Both the position numbers and the translations under genes were made by a program. Positions 36,329-45,159 of a stretch of 64,000 nt of DNA are shown piece after piece. The notes beneath the pieces were generated by a model. It did not search any database and had not been told where the DNA came from. It saw only the letters and a list, made by a program, of their open reading frames with translations. Origin of the DNA: an uncultured Bacteroidales bacterium (lineage in GTDB: Bacteria > Bacteroidota > Bacteroidia > Bacteroidales > FEN-979); contig CAIYJU010000076.1 of assembly GCA_903926565.1 (NCBI GenBank), positions 1 to 64,000 of the forward strand, in the 5' to 3' direction. Numbering within the stretch: the first letter of the stretch is position 1; each line of letters opens with the position of its first letter.

Positions 36329-37618
36329 ATGACAAAATCTGCCTCTTTAAAAAGCCTTTCTTCATTTCCAAAGAATTTTTGGACTGCCGTCTCCATGGAG
36401 TTTTTTGAACGTGGATCTTATTATGGGGTCATGTCGGTGTTGTCAGTTTATCTTGTGCTGTCGAAAAATGAGGGTGGAATGGGCTTTTCAAAAGAGAGCG
36501 TGGGGGTTATTAAAAGCACAATCACGCCGTTGCTCTATTTTCTTCCTATTTTGTCCGGGGCAATAGGAGACAGGTTTGGCTACCGGAAGGTGCTCTTTTT
36601 TGCATTTTTTACCATGAGTGTCGGGTATGGTCTGGCAGGCATTTCAACTACCTATGTGACAGTTTTCAGCAGCCTTATCCTTGTTGCCCTGGGTGCAGGT
36701 TTTTTCAAACCCATGATTTCAGGAACCATAGCAAGGGTAACGGATGAATCAAATTCTTCGCTTGGGTTTGGCATATATTACTGGTCGATTAACCTGGGGG
36801 CTTTCCTGTTTCCACTGATACTGGTGCCATACCTTAAGTCAATCTCCTATAATTATATTTTTTATATGGCCGCAATCGGCACAGGCTGGCTATTACTGCT
36901 GAATTTTTTTGTGTACCAGGAGCCTGCCGGAATGAGGGCGGTTAAATCACTTCGGCAGGTTTTTACCGAGATGCTCACCGTGTTGCGCGATTACCGGTTT
37001 ATCCTGATGATCCTCATCTATTCCGGTTTCTGGATCATGTATTTCCAGGTGTACGATTCGGTTTTGTGGTATTTGGGGGAAAAAGTTGATATGTCGGGGT
37101 TCAACAGGCTTGTCAATGGTTTTTTATCATTTTTTATTGCTCATCCTGCCTGGAAGTTCGATGCTGAACATGTCACGGTAATGAATGCCGGTGCCATTAT
37201 TCTCCTTCAACTCCTTGTTTCCAGTTTGGTTCGCAATACCAAAGCCCTGCCAACCATGATTTTCGGAATATCACTCGGTTCAATCGGGATGGGGATGCTC
37301 GCTATTTCTCCAAATGGCTGGGTATTTCTGGCTTCCATGTTCGTGTTTACCTTAGGCGAAATGATTGCTCATCCAAAATTCATTGCTTATGTAGGTTTAA
37401 TTGCACCCCACGATAAGAAAGCACTATACCAGGGATGGTCATTCATGTACGGGGTGATCGGGAGTGGGGTAGGAGGTGTTCTGGGTGCAGCACTCTATGT
37501 TCACTTTGTGGAGAGGATGAACCAGCCTTCACTGTTATGGCTGACCTTTAGCATGATCGGGGTTGTCACGATCATTGGTTTACTGCTGTTTAACCGATTT
37601 CTGGCTCCGAAAAATTAG
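36329..37618 (+). CDS. POT/PTR2-like major facilitator transporter
   Basis: A 429-aa inner-membrane protein with about twelve hydrophobic segments. 'AVSMEFFERGSYYGVMSVLSVYL' matches the ExxERxxYYG motif of proton-coupled oligopeptide transporters, and 'LSGAIGDRFGYRKVLFFAF' is the MFS loop 2-3 motif. A central hydrophilic stretch ('KFDAEHVTVMNAGAIILLQ') separates the halves. The likely substrate is a peptide, but the adjacent hexosamine genes leave amino-sugar or muropeptide uptake open. It is divergent from the kinase-GH20 pair. Confidence 0.85.
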   Translation: MTKSASLKSLSSFPKNFWTAVSMEFFERGSYYGVMSVLSVYLVLSKNEGGMGFSKESVGVIKSTITPLLYFLPILSGAIGDRFGYRKVLFFAFFTMSVGYGLAGISTTYVTVFSSLILVALGAGFFKPMISGTIARVTDESNSSLGFGIYYWSINLGAFLFPLILVPYLKSISYNYIFYMAAIGTGWLLLLNFFVYQEPAGMRAVKSLRQVFTEMLTVLRDYRFILMILIYSGFWIMYFQVYDSVLWYLGEKVDMSGFNRLVNGFLSFFIAHPAWKFDAEHVTVMNAGAIILLQLLVSSLVRNTKALPTMIFGISLGSIGMGMLAISPNGWVFLASMFVFTLGEMIAHPKFIAYVGLIAPHDKKALYQGWSFMYGVIGSGVGGVLGAALYVHFVERMNQPSLLWLTFSMIGVVTIIGLLLFNRFLAPKN

Positions 37619-38324
37619 TATATTCCGCCATTACAGTCATCCTTTTGCTTTTGCGTTGATCCGCTTGTCTTTGCAAGTGCTTTTTTTCGGAATGAAAAAG
37701 TATTCTGAGGCAATGATTCCTCTTTTTCAGCTGATCCCATATAATTTACTGCACGCCAATTTAAAGATGTCACCAGCTGATATCTAGTGCGCTGCAATTT
37801 GGCGATCATTTTCTATACCGTTTTCCCATAAAAATTTTTACGGTTAAACCCAATTGACAATCAATTCTATACACTGTATTTTTGTAGGTAATGGAAAATC
37901 AAGGCCAAAAGACAGTGAATGCATAAGGCAAATTATTAACAGGATGCTAATCGATGAACATAACATTTTTAACGTTTTTTTAAAGATTATTAATATGGGG
38001 ATTTATGAGTTTTCTGATATTTTTTTTTTCAGTGAAATGAAACCCAAAATATAATTTGTAGTAAAACATCACAGTATCAGGCTTTATAGATTGGTTTTCG
38101 GCGGTCAATTTTATTCTTGTTCTTTAAATTCCTGGTTTCTCAGCCTGTCAGGCAACAAAAGGTTACCTAACAATAATGCAAAAAATTGTTGTTATGGAAT
38201 GCAGTGGTGCGATAAGTGGTTGATAGTCATTTCGATAGAAAAAAGGATAACAAGATCTGTAAATATTTGAAAATACGAATCAGCCAGTGGTGTAAAAACC
38301 TTCAAACATAAAAAACCATTTACA
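37619..38324. other. 706-bp intergenic region upstream of the surface-protein island
   Basis: AT-rich DNA without a convincing gene. It contains a full promoter match (37854-37884) some 440 bp before the 1769-aa gene. The ORF-track entry 37854..38054 starts inside that promoter and shows no family features. It could hold a long leader or a small RNA; no clear hairpin terminator was seen. Confidence 0.55.
37854..37884 (+). promoter_or_regulatory. Strong promoter match far upstream of the 38325 gene
   Basis: TTG (37854-37856), 20-bp spacer, TATTTTTG (37877-37884). It fits the Bacteroidota consensus fully but would give a leader of about 435 nt, or transcribe a separate small RNA. Confidence 0.55.
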
Positions 38325-41300
38325 ATGAAAAAGCAAGTCTTACTCTCCTGTTTAATAGCATTAGTGATTTTTATTACGAATGGCGTGTATGCTCAGGTAG
38401 GTATTAATGCAGATGGGAGTCAGCCAGATCCTTCCGCCATGCTTGATGTAAAGTCAACAGTTAAAGGATTCCTGCCACCGCGCGTGGCATTGTCATCCAG
38501 TAACTTGGCGGCGCCCGTTGCTACGCCTGTCGCGGTTGGTTTGCTTGTTTATAATACAGTAATTGCAGGTGGGGCGGAAGATAAGGTTTTGCCGGGTTAT
38601 TACTTTTGGAGTGGCGTGAAATGGGTTGCTGTTACAACACCCCAGGGTGTCAATAAAGGTGATATGCTTTTCTGGAATGGGTGGTCCTGGGTGACCATTC
38701 CCCCGGGTGCTCACGGACAGCAACTCTCGTTTTGCAATGGGCAGCCCACCTGGGGAGGTTGTGAGGCACTTGTGTCAACTACTCCCTGTTCATCATGTAC
38801 CCAGAGCACGATTAACACTGGCGGGATTGTAATCGATGAAGGTGGTACGCCGGTAATTCAACGTGGTGTGTGCTGGAGTACGCATCAAAATCCGACCATT
38901 GAGGACGACACACTTGTTGAGGGCGATGGACCTGGTGCTTTTTCCAGCCAGATTACCGGGCTTAGTCCCAGTACAGTTTATTACGTCAGAGCTTATGCAA
39001 CCAATGAATCCAAAACCGGCTACGGCGAACAAATTGCTGACACAACAAAAGAATACTCCGGAGCCCCGGTCACTTCAATGCCGTTATTAACCATATGTCC
39101 GAATTCAACTGTATTGGCGCCGGTCAAAGTTTCCGGTTTTAACAACATCGGTTCAATGACATTGATGATCCATTATAATTCCACCGCACTTTCATACTCG
39201 CTTGCCACCAATACATCCGGTTTTCCGGGGCTGACATTCGATGGCACCGTTCCCGGTGAAATTACCATCACCGGCGCTGCAACGGCGGGTATTTCATATC
39301 CCGATAACTCTGTGCTTTTTACAATCGAATTCACTTATGCAGGAGGTGCAGCAGATCTGACATGGTTTGATAACGGGACATCCTGTCAGTATACTGACGG
39401 GAACCAGCTTGTGCTGAATGATATGCCGATACCTGATTTTTATCTCCCCGGTCATATTACGGAGAAATCAACAGTAGGTTCACCGATATTTGACATCGGG
39501 TCAACATCGTCACATTGCATGGGCATCGGGTCAGTTACCTATCATGCCACTGCTTCCAATTCCACTGCGATTATTTACAGCCTTGATCCAATCAGTGTTG
39601 CTGCAGAAAACAGCATCGATATCAATACGGGAACAGTAAGCTATTCGTCTTCCTGGTTTGGTACCTCTGTGATTACGGCCAGTGCCGAAGGATGCAATGG
39701 TCCAAAGACCTCCGTCCATACGGTGACAATTACTCCACAGGTACCCGTTTCTGTTACCATTGTTTCCTCAATTGATACAGTTTGTGCCGGAACCATGGTC
39801 ACATTTACCGCTACCATTATCAATGGAGGTCAGTTGCCCTTGTATCAGTGGAAATTGAATGGAGCCGATATCCCGGGCGCAACGAATCCCACATACAGCT
39901 ATATTCCTGCAGACGGTCAGTCCATTTCATGTAAAGGAACATCTGATATTCTTTGTACAACAGGAAACCCGGCACTTTCGAATTCAAAGCCCATCATCGT
40001 GCACCCAGTTCTTCCGGTAAGTGTGACCATTGCAGCATCTGCCAATCCGGTTTGTCCGGGAACAAACGTTGTCTTTACGGCAACACCCGTAAACGGAGGT
40101 TTGTCTCCTGCATATCAATGGAATATTAATGGCACGGATGTTCAGGGTGCAACAAATGCGACTTATTACAATGTACCTGCCCAGGGTGACCTGGTAAAAT
40201 GTGGCATGTTATCCATTGCGCCCTGCGCAACCGGGAACCCTGCAACATCGAATACCGTGACCATGGGCATTCTTCCCCAGAATCCGGTTGGCGTTACTGT
40301 TGTTGCATCAGAGAATCCTACCTGCGCGGGACAAAGTGTTGTTTTTACTGCAACTCCCGCAAACGGAGGGACTTTTCCCGCATACCAATGGCAGGTTAAT
40401 GGAAGTGATGTGCAGGGAGCGACCACTGCGACCTATAGCTATGCTCCTTTACAGGGTGATCTGATCACTTGCGTACTGACTTCCAGTGCTGCATGTGTTA
40501 CCGGCAATCCTGCAACATCAGGTGCAGTTTCCATGCAGGTTTCACCATCGAATCAGGTCTCTGTGACAATTACTGCGTCAGAGGATACAGTGTGTTCAGG
40601 CGAGAATGTAGTCTTTACTGCGATCCCGGTAAACGGAGGGACAGCACCTTTGTACCAATGGAAAGTGAATGGTTTCGACGTGCAGGGTGCAACAAATGCA
40701 ACATACAACTCTATTCCGTCTAGTGAGGAGATCGTAACGTGCCGGTTAACTTCAGATGTCTCCTGTGCTGCCGGCAGTCCTGCTGTATCCGAACCGATCA
40801 TAATAAAAGTTAACCCGCTATTGAATGCCAGTGTAGGTATATCCACTCCGGTAAATCCGGTCTGTGCAGGTAGCCTGGTCCCATTTTTGGCCATTCCTGT
40901 TAATGGAGGTAATGCACCGCTGTATCAATGGCAATTGAATGGAACTGACATAACCGGTGCTACCGATGCAACGTATTCTTTTACTGCAGTTAATTTTGCA
41001 GATATAGCCTGTAGATTAATCTCCGACGCATTATGTGCAACTGGAAACCCGGCCATCTCTGATGTAACTCATCTTGGGGTTAATCCATTGCTTCCTGTAA
41101 GTATTTTGGTCTCTCCATCAGCGAACCCAGTATGCCTGGGAACTTCTGTGACTTTTTCTTCGGCAATTACAAATGGCGGTACCAACCCTGCATATCAGTG
41201 GAAAGTAAACGGAAACGATGTTCCGGGTGCGACAAATGCCACTTATAGCTATGTGCCGGCTGCGAATGACGCTGTAAACTGTGTGCTCACTTCGGTTGCC

Positions 41301-43634
41301 CTTTGTGCATATGGAAACCCTGCTCCCTCGAATGTGGTAGAAATGGGAGTAACCGCCACTCTTATGGTTGGTTCAATCAGTGGTGACCAGGTGGTCTACC
41401 CGAACATGACCCCTGCTGAACTGGTTGGGATTCCCCCATCCAATGGAACGACTCCCACGTATCAGATGCAGCAATCATCTGACAATAGCGTTTTTACCGA
41501 CATTGAAGGCGCCACCACGCTCAATTACCAGCCTGGTATGCTCACGCAAACCACCTATTACAGGCAGATGCAAAATGCGACAGGGCCCTGCGGGGGACCA
41601 ATGCCTACCAATGTGGTAACCATCGCGGTTAACTCAGCATTGTCGGCCGGTGTAACGATCACTGCCAATCCATCGGCAACTGTATGTGGAGGAACAGAAG
41701 TGACCTATACTGCAACTCCGGAGAATGGCGGAACATCTCCTTTTTACCACTGGATGGTGAATGGTATGACGGCAGGTACAAACAGCCCGACCTTTTCATA
41801 CATTCCATTACAAGGTGATGCCGTTTCGTGCACGATGACATCGAACCTGCCTTATGTGATCAACAATCCTGCACCGTCGAATGTAATAGATATGACCGTG
41901 AATCCTGTTTTGACAGCAGGTTTGTCAATGACAATTGATCCTGCCGGACCAATCTGCGCAGGCACCCTGGTTTCCTTCACCGCGATACCGGTTAACGGCG
42001 GCACTTCCCCGGCCTATCAATGGATGATGAATGGAAGTCCCATCTTCGGTGCAACAAATTCATCCTACTCTTCTCCAACGCTTGGCAATGGAACGATGAT
42101 CTCTGTAATGATGACCTCGAATGCAGCGCCTTGTCTTGAAGGATCACCTGTTACCACACCCCAGGTTGCCATGGTGGTTAATCCTGTGATTCCTGTCAGC
42201 GTCACGATTGCAGATGTTCCAACCGGAGCTGTTTGTGAAGGAACGTCAGTCACTTTCACGGCTACCCCGGTAAATGGTGGAACGGCCCCCGCTTATCAGT
42301 GGAAGGATGGCGTTAATGCAATTTCCGGTGCAACCGGAGCAACTTATACCACAATAATGGGAGCCAGTGCTTCAATCAGTGTGGAGATGGTTTCAAATGA
42401 AGGGCCGTGTCTGAGCAGTTCACCAGCTACTTCAAATGTAATTGAAAAAACGGTCAATCCAATGGTGCCTGCAACCATCACCATTTCAGAATCGGTAAAT
42501 AATGTTTGTTCCGGAACGGGTGTTACGTTTACTGCTGCTATTGAGAATGGCGGTACAAACCCATTATATCAATGGAAACTGAATGGTACTAATATCACAG
42601 GAGCCACCGGTTCCACTTACCTTTATGCTCCTTTAAATGGGGCCATGTTATCATGTGTTCTTACTTCAACTGCAGCCTGTGTCACCGGAAGTCCTGCTAC
42701 TTCGGACGTGGTGACTATGACTGTGATCCCGAAAGTTTACGTGAAAACCACAATTGTGTCCACTACCTATGCCATGATGCCCGGAACACAGGTGACTTTG
42801 ACTGCCGCTGTTGAGAATGGCGGGACTGCCCCTGTTTACCAATGGAAAGTAAACAATATTGTGGTAGGCACCAACAGTTCAACCCACTCCTATACTCCTT
42901 TGAATTTGGATAAGGTAACCTGCACGGTCACCTCAAACAGCACTGCTGCCTGCCTTTCAAACAATCCGGCCAAATCGACCACGCTTTCAATGATTGTCTA
43001 TGTGGCAGGATCTGCCTGTACAGCAGCACCGACTGTGTTATATGGCGGAAAAACATATAATACCGTTCAGATTGGCACACAGTGCTGGATGCGTGAGAAC
43101 ATGAACATTGGAACACAAGTCCCGATAACCACCACGCAAACCAACAATGCAGTAATCGAGAAGTATTGTTATAACGATTCAACCTACGATTGTGATGTTT
43201 ACGGAGGTTTGTACCAGTGGAATGAGATGATGCAATACTCAGCAACGCCTGGTGCCCAGGGGATCTGCCCAACCGGCTGGCATGTACCGACTGAAGCGGA
43301 AGCTATAACATTGGCGACCTATGTTGGAGGGGCTCCGGCAGCTGGTGGAAAGCTGAAAGAGGCCGGAACAGGTCATTTCAGGAGCCCGAACACCGGTGCA
43401 ACAAACGAATTTGGGTTCACCATGCTCGCGACCGGTTACAGTTACGTTCCTGCTACCCTCCCCTCCATCCCTTACTACAGCAATATGTTCCAGAATGGCT
43501 ACTTCCATACTTCAACTGATTATGCTCTTCCGAACGGACCCGTATTTCGCAGCGGTTCACTCTCAAATGCCACGCTTGGAACCTTTTTTAATGCAAAAAC
43601 AACCGGGCATCCGGTACGTTGTCTTAAAAACTAA
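38325..43634 (+). CDS. Large surface protein: Fn3-like, cohesin-like, twelve Ig-like repeats, FISUMP C-terminus
   Basis: 1769 aa. Order of parts: signal peptide 1-23 ('ITNGVYAQ'); a 'VGINADGSQPDPSAMLDVKS' collar-like segment; an Fn3-like domain (about 150-240, 'VYYVRAYATNES'); a cohesin-like domain (about 246-380, with 'LTWFDNGTSCQYTDGNQLVL'); one unclassified beta domain; twelve 90-aa Ig-like repeats (about 472-1563, core 'YQWKVNG.D..GATNATY'); and a FISUMP domain (about 1565-1769, 'IGTQCWMRENMN', 'GICPTGWHVP', ending 'PVRCLKN'). There is no T9SS sorting tail, so the route to the surface is unclear. Probably an adhesin or matrix protein. A strong terminator follows. Confidence 0.9.
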   Translation: MKKQVLLSCLIALVIFITNGVYAQVGINADGSQPDPSAMLDVKSTVKGFLPPRVALSSSNLAAPVATPVAVGLLVYNTVIAGGAEDKVLPGYYFWSGVKWVAVTTPQGVNKGDMLFWNGWSWVTIPPGAHGQQLSFCNGQPTWGGCEALVSTTPCSSCTQSTINTGGIVIDEGGTPVIQRGVCWSTHQNPTIEDDTLVEGDGPGAFSSQITGLSPSTVYYVRAYATNESKTGYGEQIADTTKEYSGAPVTSMPLLTICPNSTVLAPVKVSGFNNIGSMTLMIHYNSTALSYSLATNTSGFPGLTFDGTVPGEITITGAATAGISYPDNSVLFTIEFTYAGGAADLTWFDNGTSCQYTDGNQLVLNDMPIPDFYLPGHITEKSTVGSPIFDIGSTSSHCMGIGSVTYHATASNSTAIIYSLDPISVAAENSIDINTGTVSYSSSWFGTSVITASAEGCNGPKTSVHTVTITPQVPVSVTIVSSIDTVCAGTMVTFTATIINGGQLPLYQWKLNGADIPGATNPTYSYIPADGQSISCKGTSDILCTTGNPALSNSKPIIVHPVLPVSVTIAASANPVCPGTNVVFTATPVNGGLSPAYQWNINGTDVQGATNATYYNVPAQGDLVKCGMLSIAPCATGNPATSNTVTMGILPQNPVGVTVVASENPTCAGQSVVFTATPANGGTFPAYQWQVNGSDVQGATTATYSYAPLQGDLITCVLTSSAACVTGNPATSGAVSMQVSPSNQVSVTITASEDTVCSGENVVFTAIPVNGGTAPLYQWKVNGFDVQGATNATYNSIPSSEEIVTCRLTSDVSCAAGSPAVSEPIIIKVNPLLNASVGISTPVNPVCAGSLVPFLAIPVNGGNAPLYQWQLNGTDITGATDATYSFTAVNFADIACRLISDALCATGNPAISDVTHLGVNPLLPVSILVSPSANPVCLGTSVTFSSAITNGGTNPAYQWKVNGNDVPGATNATYSYVPAANDAVNCVLTSVALCAYGNPAPSNVVEMGVTATLMVGSISGDQVVYPNMTPAELVGIPPSNGTTPTYQMQQSSDNSVFTDIEGATTLNYQPGMLTQTTYYRQMQNATGPCGGPMPTNVVTIAVNSALSAGVTITANPSATVCGGTEVTYTATPENGGTSPFYHWMVNGMTAGTNSPTFSYIPLQGDAVSCTMTSNLPYVINNPAPSNVIDMTVNPVLTAGLSMTIDPAGPICAGTLVSFTAIPVNGGTSPAYQWMMNGSPIFGATNSSYSSPTLGNGTMISVMMTSNAAPCLEGSPVTTPQVAMVVNPVIPVSVTIADVPTGAVCEGTSVTFTATPVNGGTAPAYQWKDGVNAISGATGATYTTIMGASASISVEMVSNEGPCLSSSPATSNVIEKTVNPMVPATITISESVNNVCSGTGVTFTAAIENGGTNPLYQWKLNGTNITGATGSTYLYAPLNGAMLSCVLTSTAACVTGSPATSDVVTMTVIPKVYVKTTIVSTTYAMMPGTQVTLTAAVENGGTAPVYQWKVNNIVVGTNSSTHSYTPLNLDKVTCTVTSNSTAACLSNNPAKSTTLSMIVYVAGSACTAAPTVLYGGKTYNTVQIGTQCWMRENMNIGTQVPITTTQTNNAVIEKYCYNDSTYDCDVYGGLYQWNEMMQYSATPGAQGICPTGWHVPTEAEAITLATYVGGAPAAGGKLKEAGTGHFRSPNTGATNEFGFTMLATGYSYVPATLPSIPYYSNMFQNGYFHTSTDYALPNGPVFRSGSLSNATLGTFFNAKTTGHPVRCLKN
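39742..43014 (+). repeat. Twelve tandem Ig-like repeats (about 270 bp each)
   Basis: The repeats follow the pattern 'P-V-S-V-T-I...VC.GT.V.FTATPVNGGT.P.YQWK.NG...GATN.TY...TC.LTS...C..GNPA.SN'. Repeat 7 is strongly diverged ('PPSNGTTPTYQMQQSSDNSV'). A single copy of the same module occurs in the neighbouring protein encoded at 49089. Confidence 0.9.
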
Positions 43635-43684
43635 CACGGGATCGTGAAAACCTGATCAGTCTTCCGACAACAATGCCATCGGAT

Positions 43685-43719
43685 AAAAGCCCCCGCTCAT
43701 CGTTGAGCGGGGGCTTTTT
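43685..43719 (+). terminator. Strong terminator after the 1769-aa gene
   Basis: A perfect 15-bp stem (AAAAGCCCCCGCTCA / TGAGCGGGGGCTTTT) with a TCGT loop and flanking A/T tracts, so it could work in both directions. It closes the transcript about 50 bp after the stop codon. Confidence 0.9.
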
Positions 43720-43772
43720 GCTTAGATGCACCGATTTTTTTTCTAATCGTTAATCTGATTTTTTTTTATGTG

Positions 43773-43780
43773 TAAATTTG
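43773..43780 (+). promoter_or_regulatory. -7 element (TAAATTTG) upstream of the FISUMP gene
   Basis: An exact TAnnTTTG match 97 bp before the ATG at 43878. The -33 region is weak. Confidence 0.4.
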
Positions 43781-43877
43781 TCCCTTAGGGAAATTTTTCG
43801 GACATGGATGAAATAGTTCTCCGGGAGATTTTCTTCATTAAAGAAAGAGATTGTCAGATATTTAAAGTAAATGTGTC

Positions 43878-44582
43878 ATGAATAAATCTGTTTTTTTTCT
43901 TCTGTTTTACATCGCACTGGCAGTTCAGGCCGGGGCTCAGCAAAAAGAAACCGGAACCACAAAGCATCCGTTTATTTGCGGAGATACGTTAAAGGATATA
44001 CGCGACGGGAAAGGCTATGCCACTGTGCTGATCGGCAGCCAGTGCTGGATGAAGGAGAACCTCAATACAGGAATCCGCATCAAGGGAAGCATAGAGCAAA
44101 CCAACAATGGCATCCCGGAGAAGTACTGTTATGATAACCTTGAAGAGAATTGCAATATTTATGGCGGTCTCTATCAATGGAATGAGGTGATGCAGTATGC
44201 ATCCTCACAGAAGGGGCAGGGTATCTGCCCCGGGGGCTGGCATATTCCTGCAGATGAAGAATGGGAAGTTCTGGTTGCTTTTCTCGGTGGAGATATCAAA
44301 GCAGGCCATGAGATGAAAGAGTCCGGAGTTGCTCATTATCAATCTCCCAATGTCGGTGCCAACAATAAAAGCGGATTCAGTTCATTGCCCGGAGGATTCA
44401 GTTATGCCACAGGCAGCTGTTTTTTTGATAAAATAAGCAGGGTTGGTTACTTTTGGTCTTCAACTCCTGAAAATGATACTGATGTCTGGATGCGTACCCT
44501 GGGCAATGCCATTGAGAAAGTTGGCCGGCACCTGAATTATAAAAGTACCGGTATCTCGGTCCGGTGTGTTGAGAATCAATAA
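43878..44582 (+). CDS. FISUMP domain-containing secreted protein
   Basis: 234 aa. Signal peptide 1-20 ('LAVQAGAQ'). The rest is one FISUMP (Fibrobacter succinogenes major paralogous) domain: 'LIGSQCWMKENLNTGIRIKG', 'EKYCYDNLEENCNIYGGLYQWNEVMQY', 'GICPGGWHIPADEEW', 'GYFWSSTPEND', 'GISVRCVEN'. It aligns throughout with the last 200 residues of the preceding 1769-aa protein, so the two arose by duplication or domain shuffling. The function of the domain is not established; family members are cell-surface or secreted. Confidence 0.92.
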   Translation: MNKSVFFLLFYIALAVQAGAQQKETGTTKHPFICGDTLKDIRDGKGYATVLIGSQCWMKENLNTGIRIKGSIEQTNNGIPEKYCYDNLEENCNIYGGLYQWNEVMQYASSQKGQGICPGGWHIPADEEWEVLVAFLGGDIKAGHEMKESGVAHYQSPNVGANNKSGFSSLPGGFSYATGSCFFDKISRVGYFWSSTPENDTDVWMRTLGNAIEKVGRHLNYKSTGISVRCVENQ

Positions 44583-45159
44583 GTAAGGTTGTCAATCCGC
44601 GGAATATTAGCAAAAACTCCGTGAAGTATAAAATAATCCGAATCGGGATCAGGTATTACTTGTTTGTGCTTTTTTCCTGTCTGTCTTTATCTCCCTGAGA
44701 TTTTTTTGGCACAAATCAGAAACCGAAGATTACGAGATAACATTACTCTAATTAATTTTGAACAATTTTTACTGTTGCGAAGTTGTATCTGATATAAAAA
44801 TGTTATATTAGTCAAAAATAAAAAGTGGCTGTGAAAAGAAATATTGTCTTTTCCTGTTGCTTGTTCCAGACAATTAATGGCAAATTTAATTGTATGATAT
44901 CATGCGAATAACTTACTGTTTTCAAGGCAATCCGGATTTATTGTATAAACTGGCAGGAGTTTTCAGCTGTACAATATTTTTAATTTATTGGGGACCATGA
45001 TTATATGGTTTGACATTTAATTGAAAAATAGAAGAAATATATTAGGATTATTAAAATGCATGCTATATCTTTGTAGCAATCAAAATCATAAAACTTCGAC
45101 TTTTATTCGCGTTTTTAATTCAACAGGTCAGTGTGCAATAACTTAAAAAACAACTAATT
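44583..45159. other. 577-bp AT-rich intergenic region
   Basis: No gene or RNA was recognised. A -7 element TATCTTTG (45066-45073) lies 87 bp before the ATG at 45160, with only a weak -33 (ATTAGG region). Otherwise the stretch is low in GC and featureless to my eye. Confidence 0.55.
45066..45073 (+). promoter_or_regulatory. -7 element (TATCTTTG) of the beta-helix/cohesin gene
   Basis: An exact TAnnTTTG match within the AT-rich leader of the 1288-aa gene. Confidence 0.45.

Noticed and set aside
37854-38054. Possible 66-aa plus-strand gene
   Set aside because: It begins inside a promoter match with a TTG codon and has no recognisable motif.
44583-45159. Search for tRNA or small RNA in the long intergenic gaps
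   Set aside because: No cloverleaf, CCA end or strong hairpin-plus-T tract was found by eye; a covariance scan would be needed to exclude weak candidates.
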